This document shows, piece by piece, positions 1-5,691 of a stretch of 10,547 nucleotides of DNA. Each line of letters opens with the position of its first letter. Within the stretch, counting starts at the first letter, position 1. The DNA lies in the NCBI GenBank assembly GCA_019749855.1, contig JAIEPI010000034.1, positions 1 through 10,547 on the forward strand. Reading direction: 5' to 3'. A program made the translations under genes and the position numbers. Origin of the DNA: Rickettsiales bacterium. Lineage in GTDB: Bacteria > Pseudomonadota > Alphaproteobacteria > Rickettsiales > UBA998. The notes under the pieces were generated by a model, which saw only the letters and a program-made list of their open reading frames with translations, made no database searches and was not told the DNA's origin.

Positions 1-75
1 CTTGCCATGATCCACGTGACCAATCGTCCCAATGTTGCAGTGCGGCTTGTTACGCTCAAATTTCGCCTTGGACAT
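1..75 (-). CDS. tuf: Elongation factor Tu, N-terminal fragment (cut by the window edge)
   Basis: Only the first 25 codons are present; the gene runs off the left edge. The visible residues begin MSKAKFERNKPHCNIGTIGH and continue into VDHGK, the start of the GTP-binding P-loop (GHVDHGK) of EF-Tu, the GTPase that delivers aminoacyl-tRNA to the ribosomal A site. The ATG at 75-73 is preceded by a strong Shine-Dalgarno AGAGGA (88-83) at 7 bases. The gene follows fusA by 30 bases on the same strand with no terminator between them, so it is the fourth gene of the str operon. The N-terminal match and the gene order leave little doubt. Whether the genome has a second tuf copy cannot be seen here. Confidence 0.96.
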   Translation of the reverse strand, partial: MSKAKFERNKPHCNIGTIGHVDHGK

Positions 76-105
76 GATACTATCCTCTAGTGTGTTCGTT
101 GATGG

Positions 106-2196
106 TTATGCTGCAGATTTCTTTTTGACTTCTTCCGCGATGTGGCTTGGCACTTCCGCGTAATGATCAAAGGTCATCGTATAGGTTGCCCGGCCCTGAC
201 TCATACCACGAAGGTCGCCAATATAGCCGAACATTTTTTCCAGTGGCACCAGCGCAGTGACGATACGCGCATTGCCGCTCATATCCTGTCCCTGTACTTG
301 TCCGCGACGGGAGTTCAAGTCTCCGATGACGGAACCTGTATAATCCTCTGGCGTCGTCACTTCCACTTTCATGAAAGGCTCGAGCAGGCAGGACTGACCC
401 TTGGTCAGCGCTTCACGCAAGGCACTACGCGCAGCAATCTCAAACGCCAGCGCCGATGAATCCACGTCGTGGAATTTACCATCCGTCAGCGTCACCTTGA
501 GATCGACGACGGGATAGCCCGCGAGAACACCCGCACCGAGAACGCTCTCCAAGCCTTTTTCCACGCCCGGAATATATTCTTTAGGTACAGAACCACCGAT
601 AATTTTGCTCTCAAACATGTAGCCAGCGCCCTGCTCATTCGGCTCAGCAATGATTTTGACTTCCGCGTACTGACCCGTACCACCGGTTTGCTTCTTGTGA
701 GTATAGGTAATCTCGACAGATTTCTTGATCTTTTCACGATACGCCACTTTCGGAGCACCCACGTTGGCTTCCACGCCGTATTCACGACGCAGACGATCAA
801 CAATAATCTCCAAATGCAATTCGCCCATACCGGAGAGAATCACCTGACCACTTTCATGATCCGTGCGCACTTTCAAGGATGGATCCTCGGCGACCAGTTT
901 TTGAATGCCAATCGCCATCTTCTCGATGCTTTCCTTTGTTTTCGGCTCGACCGACACATCGATCACCGGCACAGGGAAGGACATACGCTCCAGAACAACC
1001 GGATCCGCCATATCTGCCAGCGTATCACCGGTAGTGGTATCTTTCAGACCCACAAATGCGGCAATATCACCCGCGGAAACCTCTTTGATTTCCTGACGTT
1101 TGTCCGCATGCATCTGGAACATACGGCCAATACGCTCCTTGTGGCCTTTAGTCGTGTTGAGCACTTGATCGCCTGACTTTAACGTACCGGAATAGACACG
1201 CACGAAGGTCAAATTACCATATTTATCATTGATGATTTTGAACGCCAGACCCGAAAAAGGCTTATTCGGATCCGCAGGGATAATCCGGCGCGTTGTCTCG
1301 TCTTCATCTTCCTTACCTTCCTCAGCGGCCACGCGGATACCTTCAACATCCAGTGGGCTAGGCAGATAATCAATCACTGCATCGAGCAGCGGCTGAACGC
1401 CTTTGTTTTTGAAAGCCGTGCCGCAGAAAACGGGGAAGAATGCGCGCGTTACCACGCCTTTTTTGATGCATTTTTTGAGGGTTTCGATGGAAACATCGCC
1501 CTTCTCAAAATACTCTTCCATCGCCTTATCGTCCATCGCCACCGCGGTATCGATGAGGTTCTGACGGTATTCCTTGGCTTTTTCCAGAAGATCGGCTGGA
1601 ATCTCTTCCTCATGGAATTTCGCGCCCAGCTCTCCACCTTCCCAGATCAAGGCATTCATATTCACGAGATCAACAATTCCCTCGAATTTATCTTCAATGC
1701 CAATCGGCAATTGCATAGGGATGTAGGGGATATCCAGCTTGTCTTTCAATGTCGCTGCCGCTTTGTAGAAGTCAGCGCCCGTGCGATCCAGCTTGTTAAT
1801 GAAAATAATGCGCGGTACGCGGTAACGATCCGCTAAGCGCCAGTTGGTTTCCGATTGCGGCTGCACACCGGCCACACCTTCAATCACGAAGATGGCGCCG
1901 TCCAGAACGCGCAGCGAGCGGTTCACTTCGATATTGAAGTCGATATGGCCTGGCGTATCGATGATGTTGATGTGGTGGCCATTCCATTCACAGGTGACCG
2001 CCGCCGAGGTGATGGTGATGCCGCGCTCGCGCTCCTGCTCCATGTAATCAGTCGTGGTGTTGCCTTCGTGCACTTCACCGATTTTATGCGACACACCTGT
2101 GTAATACAGAATGCGCTCCGTCGTCGTGGTTTTGCCCGCGTCAATGTGCGCGGTGATTCCGATATTACGGCAGAGTTCGAGCTTTGAGACCGACAT
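106..2196 (-). CDS. fusA: Elongation factor G (EF-G)
   Basis: A full-length translational GTPase of 696 residues, the normal size for EF-G. It drives translocation of tRNA and mRNA on the ribosome and, with RRF, splits ribosomes after termination. The G domain shows the P-loop AHIDAGKT (16-23), the switch I end RERGITI (56-62), the switch II DTPGHIDF (80-87) and the specificity motif NKLD (134-137). Domain II starts near 310, and the domain III motif GMGELHLE is at 456-463. Domain IV, which enters the decoding centre, includes GGTGQYAEV (505-513), and domain V follows to the end. The ATG at 2196-2194 has AGGA (2210-2207) about 10 bases upstream. The gene is third in the str operon, 87 bases after rpsG and 30 before tuf. 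The leader spacer contains a heptamer repeat and hairpin (separate entry). No key GTPase residue is missing. A paralogue such as fusA2 is unlikely given the operon position. Confidence 0.98.
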   Translation of the reverse strand: MSVSKLELCRNIGITAHIDAGKTTTTERILYYTGVSHKIGEVHEGNTTTDYMEQERERGITITSAAVTCEWNGHHINIIDTPGHIDFNIEVNRSLRVLDGAIFVIEGVAGVQPQSETNWRLADRYRVPRIIFINKLDRTGADFYKAAATLKDKLDIPYIPMQLPIGIEDKFEGIVDLVNMNALIWEGGELGAKFHEEEIPADLLEKAKEYRQNLIDTAVAMDDKAMEEYFEKGDVSIETLKKCIKKGVVTRAFFPVFCGTAFKNKGVQPLLDAVIDYLPSPLDVEGIRVAAEEGKEDEDETTRRIIPADPNKPFSGLAFKIINDKYGNLTFVRVYSGTLKSGDQVLNTTKGHKERIGRMFQMHADKRQEIKEVSAGDIAAFVGLKDTTTGDTLADMADPVVLERMSFPVPVIDVSVEPKTKESIEKMAIGIQKLVAEDPSLKVRTDHESGQVILSGMGELHLEIIVDRLRREYGVEANVGAPKVAYREKIKKSVEITYTHKKQTGGTGQYAEVKIIAEPNEQGAGYMFESKIIGGSVPKEYIPGVEKGLESVLGAGVLAGYPVVDLKVTLTDGKFHDVDSSALAFEIAARSALREALTKGQSCLLEPFMKVEVTTPEDYTGSVIGDLNSRRGQVQGQDMSGNARIVTALVPLEKMFGYIGDLRGMSQGRATYTMTFDHYAEVPSHIAEEVKKKSAA

Positions 2197-2224
2197 CGTG
2201 ATGAATTCCTAGTAGGTGTTAGAA

Positions 2225-2273
2225 GTTGCTGGGTTTAAACCTCAACCAGCCGCCAGCAACCAGCAACCAGCCG
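2225..2273 (-). repeat. Heptamer repeat and inverted repeat in the rpsG-fusA spacer
   Basis: The 87-base spacer between rpsG and fusA holds four consecutive 7-base units read on the plus strand from 2243: CAACCAG, CCGCCAG, CAACCAG, CAACCAG, followed by CCG. The block GTTGCTGG at 2225-2232 is the exact reverse complement of CCAGCAAC, present twice (2253-2260 and 2260-2267). The mRNA can therefore form either of two alternative 8-bp stems. The loop includes the 10-bp palindrome GGTTTAAACC (2232-2241). The element lies just upstream of the fusA ribosome-binding site. What is seen is repeat and dyad symmetry; a role in mRNA processing or translational control of fusA is inference. Confidence 0.75.
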
Positions 2274-2283
2274 TAAAACACGC

Positions 2284-2754
2284 CTACCAACGATAGTGTG
2301 AGAAAGCGCGGTTGGCTTCTGCCATGCGGTGAGTATCTTCACGCTTTTTCACCGCGGTGCCGCGGTTATTCATGGCGTCCATCATTTCACCAGCGATTTT
2401 CGCTGCCGCCGTGCGCTCGCCACGCTTACGCGCTGCCTCAACCAGTGAACGACGCCCCAATGCCTTGCGGCGCTCTGGGCGAACTTCCATGGGCACCTGA
2501 TACGTAGCCCCACCCACACGACGTGAGCGAACCTCGACCATCGGCATCACGTTTTCCATGGCGGAGTTAAACGCTTCAATCGGGTCCTTACCGGTTTTTT
2601 CTTTAATCATGTCCAGCGCGCCATAAACAATGGCTTCCGCAACTGACTTTTTTCCCTGCTCCATGACGATGTTCATGAAGGAGGCGAGATCCACACTGCC
2701 ATATTTGGCATCAGGGAATACAACGCGTTTTTCGGCTCTATGACGACGTGACAT
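2284..2754 (-). CDS. rpsG: 30S ribosomal protein uS7
   Basis: Encodes 156 residues, the standard length of bacterial S7. The protein nucleates assembly of the 30S head by binding the 3' domain of 16S rRNA and sits at the E site. The N-terminus MSRRHRAEKR, the segment VEVRSRRVGGATYQVP (73-88), the PERRKALGRRSL stretch and the closing FSHYRW are characteristic of the family. The ATG at 2754-2752 has GAGGT (2764-2760) five bases upstream. Only 12 bases separate it from the rpsL stop, so the two genes are probably translationally coupled. In E. coli the rpsL-rpsG spacer of roughly 100 bases is the S7 autoregulatory target; here there is no room for such a site. Confidence 0.98.
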   Translation of the reverse strand: MSRRHRAEKRVVFPDAKYGSVDLASFMNIVMEQGKKSVAEAIVYGALDMIKEKTGKDPIEAFNSAMENVMPMVEVRSRRVGGATYQVPMEVRPERRKALGRRSLVEAARKRGERTAAAKIAGEMMDAMNNRGTAVKKREDTHRMAEANRAFSHYRW

Positions 2755-2766
2755 GCTTTACCTCTG

Positions 2767-3138
2767 TTATTTCGGACGTTTCGCGCCATATAGCGAGCGG
2801 CGCTTTTTACGATCTTTCACCGGCTGCGTATCAAGCGCACCACGAATGGTGTGATAGCGTACACCTGGCAAATCTTTAACACGACCACCGCGAATCAGCA
2901 CGACAGAGTGCTCTTGCAGGTTGTGACCCTCACCGCCGATATAGCTCGTGACCTCAAAACCATTGGTCAAACGCACACGCGCTACTTTACGAAGCGCTGA
3001 GTTCGGCTTTTTTGGTGTCGTGGTATAGACACGGGTGCAAACGCCGCGTTTTTGTGGGCAGGCCTGCATGGCGGGCACCTTATTGCGCTTCGCCAGCGGT
3101 TGACGCCCTTTGCGGACAAGCTGATTTACGGTAGGCAT
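2767..3138 (-). CDS. rpsL: 30S ribosomal protein uS12
   Basis: Encodes 123 residues, the usual length for uS12, the decoding-centre protein that monitors codon-anticodon pairing. Its sequence aligns with E. coli S12 without gaps at the functional loops: TTPKKPNSALRK near 40-51 and GGRVKDLPGVRYHT near 84-97. The residues where streptomycin-resistance substitutions usually arise (K43, K88, P91, counting the initiator Met) are wild type, so this gene gives no sign of target-site resistance. D89 is the position that RimO methylthiolates in E. coli. P45 corresponds to the proline hydroxylated in eukaryotic Rps23. The start is the ATG at 3138-3136, with no strong Shine-Dalgarno visible. It is the first gene of the str operon, transcribed from the promoter at 3228-3200. 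Confidence 0.98.
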   Translation of the reverse strand: MPTVNQLVRKGRQPLAKRNKVPAMQACPQKRGVCTRVYTTTPKKPNSALRKVARVRLTNGFEVTSYIGGEGHNLQEHSVVLIRGGRVKDLPGVRYHTIRGALDTQPVKDRKKRRSLYGAKRPK

Positions 3139-3199
3139 GGGCTGCTTGCTCTATCTAAAAAATGTTTACGGACAGACCCCCAGGGTCCGCGGAGTGCGC

Positions 3200-3228
3200 A
3201 ATCTAATGATGTGCCCCCCTCCCGTCAA
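3200..3228 (-). promoter_or_regulatory. Predicted sigma70-type promoter of the str operon
   Basis: On the minus strand the -35 hexamer TTGACG (3228-3223) is followed by exactly 17 bases and the -10 hexamer TAGATT (3205-3200). Matches to consensus are 5/6 and 4/6 with ideal spacing. Transcription would start near 3193, leaving a leader of about 55 bases before rpsL. That leader contains a small perfect hairpin, GACCC-CCA-GGGTC on the plus strand (3175-3187), which is not followed by a T run and so is unlikely to be a terminator. The assignment is from hexamers and position only. Confidence 0.7.
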
Positions 3229-3267
3229 GCCGAAAATCATGCGGTAGTAGTTTTTTAAAATCCACCG

Positions 3268-3296
3268 CTTGTAAGTTCATGATGTACAAGTATCCT
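3268..3296 (+). promoter_or_regulatory. Possible promoter with inverted repeat for the M23 peptidase gene
   Basis: TTGTAA (3269-3274), a 16-base spacer and TATCCT (3291-3296) form a moderate sigma70-like promoter (4/6 and 4/6) facing the M23 gene. Its -35 box is one arm of the inverted repeat CTTGTA (3268-3273) / TACAAG (3285-3290), an arrangement that could be an operator. The predicted leader is about 85 bases. Both the promoter and the operator reading are weak inferences. Confidence 0.35.
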
Positions 3297-3314
3297 GGCG
3301 TTTGCCGCAGTTTT

Positions 3315-3360
3315 GATTGCATCATCTACCACATGTAGTAGAAGAGTGCTGCATGCAATC
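3315..3360 (+). repeat. Inverted repeat in the M23 leader
   Basis: GATTGCAT (3315-3322) and ATGCAATC (3353-3360) are perfect 8-base reverse complements separated by 30 bases. A smaller dyad, CTAC (3326-3329) / GTAG (3335-3338), is nested inside. The repeat ends 30 bases before the preferred ATG of the M23 gene, so an RNA stem here would lie in the untranslated leader. It is not followed by a T tract and is probably not a terminator. Confidence 0.5.
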
Positions 3361-3389
3361 GTAACGTGGGGCTTGGCCGCGCATCAACC

Positions 3390-4787
3390 ATGACCCATTC
3401 CGCTCAAAGTTTTCAGCCTTCGCATCCACGCATCGCGGCGCTCTCGCGTGAGCGCGCTAAGCGTCTGCGCGTGGCGTGGTTTGTGCTCGGTGCCGTTTTT
3501 GGGCTGGCACTATCCACACTCCTGAATGTCGTTTTTTTAATGCCGTCCACCTTAACGCCACATGAAAAAACGCAGAGTAAAGCACCCACCCATCTGCCTG
3601 CGGAGCACAAAGAATCAGCCCTGCAACCTGTCAAAAAAGAACCTCTGTGGCCACGCAAAGTGGAATACACGGTCGCATCCGGCGATACATTACTTGATCT
3701 CATGACTGGCAATGGCCTGAGTTATGAAGACGCACATGCCATCTTAAGCAAGCTGAAGACAACCTTTGATCCCCGAAATATCCAACCAGGACATCGGGTC
3801 AGCATGATGCTGCGAGAAGATACCTCCCGTAAAACAGATGATGCCGCACGACTCGGCGCCATGACGATTACCCTCTCGAAAATTGAGCAGGTGAATCTGA
3901 CGCAGACTGGCCCGGGCGCTTACCTGATGGAGCGCCGCAAGAAGGCGTTGCTCACCAAAGCGGTCCTTGCTCGCCACAAGATCAAAGGTAGCTTCTACGA
4001 GACAGCCGAACGTGCCGGTGTGCCGCGCCCCATTATTTCTGAGCTAATTAAGAACTTTAGCTACGATATTGACTTCCAGCGTGACATTCAGCCCATGGAC
4101 ACTCTGGAGATTCTCTACGAAGCGAAAGTCACCGAAGACGGCACACGTATGGGCAATGGCAATGTACTCTATGCGATGCTGAACACAGGCGGCAAAGACT
4201 ATAAAATATATCGCTTTCAGGATGATAGTGGCAGTGCACGCTTCTATACGGAAAAAGGAGCGAGCATTATCAAGCGCTTGCTACGCACACCGATTGATGG
4301 TGCACGTATATCCTCTGGGTTTGGCATGCGGAAGCATCCGATTTTAGGCTATAGTAAAATGCATAAAGGTTTGGATTTCTCTGCACCAACGGGCACCCCC
4401 ATCTATGCGGCGGGCGACGGAGTCATTGAATATGCCGGTCTGTTCAGCTCCTACGGCAATTATCTGAAAATCAAACATAACGACACTTGGAGCAGTGCTT
4501 ACGGGCATATTTCCCGTTTTGCGCGCAACATGGGCAAAGGCCGCAAAGTCCGTCAGGGCGAAGTGGTGGCATATGTTGGAGCCACTGGCCGCGCAACGGG
4601 CCCCCATCTGCATTATGAGTTGATCAAAAAAGGGACGCAGGTTAACCCGTCTGGCGTTCAGTTTGCTGGTAGCGATGCTTTAGGTGGACGGATGCTGGCA
4701 GCGTTCCGCACGCAGATTAAAAAAGTGCATGCGGATGTTGCTCGCCTGCGTGCGCCGGCTGATCCCAAGCTCGCCACGGCCCAGTAG
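3390..4787 (+). CDS. Membrane-anchored M23 family peptidoglycan endopeptidase (MepM-like)
   Basis: A probable zinc metallopeptidase that cleaves peptide cross-links of peptidoglycan, acting in the periplasm from the inner membrane. Residues are counted from the ATG at 3390 (465 aa). A short basic cytoplasmic N-terminus precedes one membrane segment (about 27-51, VAWFVLGAVFGLALS onward). A LysM/OapA-like region at 91-141 contains VEYTVASGDTLLDL and NIQPGHRV. The C-terminal LytM domain carries the full M23 set: HKGLD (H325, D329), YGH (H373) and HLHYE (H406, H408), so it should be active. The architecture and length match E. coli MepM. An in-frame GTG at 3366 would add eight residues; neither start has a good Shine-Dalgarno, and ATG is preferred because it places the basic residues close to the membrane segment. 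The gene diverges from the str operon, and the oxygenase promoter begins right after its stop. The exact bond cleaved is inferred from the family. Confidence 0.9.
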   Translation: MTHSAQSFQPSHPRIAALSRERAKRLRVAWFVLGAVFGLALSTLLNVVFLMPSTLTPHEKTQSKAPTHLPAEHKESALQPVKKEPLWPRKVEYTVASGDTLLDLMTGNGLSYEDAHAILSKLKTTFDPRNIQPGHRVSMMLREDTSRKTDDAARLGAMTITLSKIEQVNLTQTGPGAYLMERRKKALLTKAVLARHKIKGSFYETAERAGVPRPIISELIKNFSYDIDFQRDIQPMDTLEILYEAKVTEDGTRMGNGNVLYAMLNTGGKDYKIYRFQDDSGSARFYTEKGASIIKRLLRTPIDGARISSGFGMRKHPILGYSKMHKGLDFSAPTGTPIYAAGDGVIEYAGLFSSYGNYLKIKHNDTWSSAYGHISRFARNMGKGRKVRQGEVVAYVGATGRATGPHLHYELIKKGTQVNPSGVQFAGSDALGGRMLAAFRTQIKKVHADVARLRAPADPKLATAQ

Positions 4788-4790
4788 CAT

Positions 4791-4829
4791 TTGATCATTG
4801 TCACATGCGATCATTATAATGTGCGATCA
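4791..4829 (+). promoter_or_regulatory. Predicted strong promoter of the oxygenase gene within a 16-bp repeat
   Basis: TTGATC (4791-4796), 18 bases, then a perfect TATAAT (4815-4820) give a strong sigma70-type promoter with transcription starting near 4827. GATCA occurs at 4793, 4809 and 4825, exactly 16 bases apart. The second and third copies lie in the longer identical octamer TGCGATCA (4806-4813, 4822-4829), which brackets the -10 box. CACAT (4802-4806) and ATGTG (4819-4823) form a dyad over the same region. The promoter is well supported by consensus. Binding of a regulator or a Dam-type methylase to the repeats is speculation. Confidence 0.65.
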
Positions 4830-4880
4830 CTGCTTTGGTCTTGTGTCGTGACATAGGCACCGTATGATGCACATTTTATT

Positions 4881-4886
4881 GGAGAG
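4881..4886 (+). promoter_or_regulatory. Ribosome-binding site fixing the oxygenase start
   Basis: GGAGAG lies seven bases before the ATG at 4894. The longer reading frame opens at an ATG at 4864 with no such site in front of it, so this element favours the downstream start. Confidence 0.7.
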
Positions 4887-4893
4887 TTGTGGC

Positions 4894-5691
4894 ATGCGAT
4901 TTAATCGTTCCCCCCTTAGAGCCAGCAAGCCTGAAAGCGCTGCTGAGATGTCCTTTCCATTTTTTAAATTCTCGGATGCAGATTTACAGGCAAAGGCAGG
5001 CCCGCTTTCTGAGATTTACCAGAATGCAGCGCCTTTTCCGCATATGGTGATTGATGACTTCTTGCCCGTTGAAGTGGCGGAGGCGGCGCTCTCAGCGTTT
5101 CCCTCTCCTGAACATCCCGCATGGTTTGACTGGAAAAAAGGCGATACGGAAAACCAGCCCAAAAAACTTGGTGTTCGCCATGCCTCACGTATGGAGGAGA
5201 TGCACCCCTTCATGCATAATCTTTGTTCGGCATTTAATGCGTACCCTTTTTTGCATTTTCTTCAGACGTTGTCAGGGATCGATCATCCGCTGCCCGACCC
5301 CTATCTGTATGGCGGTGGAATGCACCAAATTCTCCCGGGCGGCATGCTAAAAGTGCATGCCGATTTCAATTACCATGCCCCACTAGGGCTGTATCGCAAA
5401 ATGAACGTGCTGCTCTATCTCAATAAAAATTGGGAGGAATCCTATGGTGGGCATCTCGAGTTGTGGGATAAGGATCTGACACGCTGTGCGCACCGGATTG
5501 CTCCGTTGTTTAATCGCTGCGTGATCTTCAATACCTCACGCACCTCGTATCATGGGCATCCCAACATACTCACCTGCCCCGAAGGCATGACGCGTAAATC
5601 ACTCGCGTTTTATTACTATACCCATGTGGCAGACCCCGATGATGTTGAGGCTCACTCCACGCTTTGGAAAGAAACAACGCCCACTGTTTAG
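4894..5691 (+). CDS. 2-oxoglutarate/Fe(II)-dependent dioxygenase, probable hydroxylase
   Basis: A 265-residue protein of the double-stranded beta-helix 2OG-Fe(II) oxygenase superfamily (prolyl-4-hydroxylase/Tpa1-like group). Enzymes of this fold couple oxidative decarboxylation of 2-oxoglutarate to hydroxylation of a substrate. The iron triad is visible: H155 and D157 in KVHADFNYH, and the distal H220 in SYHGHP. R234 in TRKS is the likely 2OG carboxylate ligand. The strand motifs RKMNVLLYLNKNW (168-180) and GGHLELWD (185-192) are typical of the family. No signal peptide is evident, so it should act in the cytoplasm. The start at 4894 is chosen for its Shine-Dalgarno; an ATG at 4864 would add ten residues. 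It has its own promoter after the M23 gene. Its stop overlaps the clpB stop on the other strand by four bases. The substrate is unknown: ribosomal proteins, elongation factors and small molecules or glycans are all possible. Confidence 0.85.
   Translation: MRFNRSPLRASKPESAAEMSFPFFKFSDADLQAKAGPLSEIYQNAAPFPHMVIDDFLPVEVAEAALSAFPSPEHPAWFDWKKGDTENQPKKLGVRHASRMEEMHPFMHNLCSAFNAYPFLHFLQTLSGIDHPLPDPYLYGGGMHQILPGGMLKVHADFNYHAPLGLYRKMNVLLYLNKNWEESYGGHLELWDKDLTRCAHRIAPLFNRCVIFNTSRTSYHGHPNILTCPEGMTRKSLAFYYYTHVADPDDVEAHSTLWKETTPTV

Noticed and set aside
469..1176. A 235-codon open frame on the plus strand opposite fusA
   Set aside because: It is fully antisense to a highly conserved gene, its translation has no recognisable domain, and its composition fits the reverse complement of EF-G coding sequence.
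3175..3187. Perfect 5-bp hairpin in the str leader as an attenuator
   Set aside because: It is short and has no T tract after it in the direction of transcription, so termination is not supported.
3139..3389. The longest gene-free stretch as a site for an RNA gene or small ORF
   Set aside because: No tRNA-like fold, no terminator-ended transcript and no small frame with a ribosome-binding site was seen; it is explained by two divergent promoters and leaders.
4864..4893. Upstream ATG start for the oxygenase gene
   Set aside because: There is no ribosome-binding site before it, and GGAGAG is correctly placed for the ATG at 4894; the extra ten residues add no family feature.
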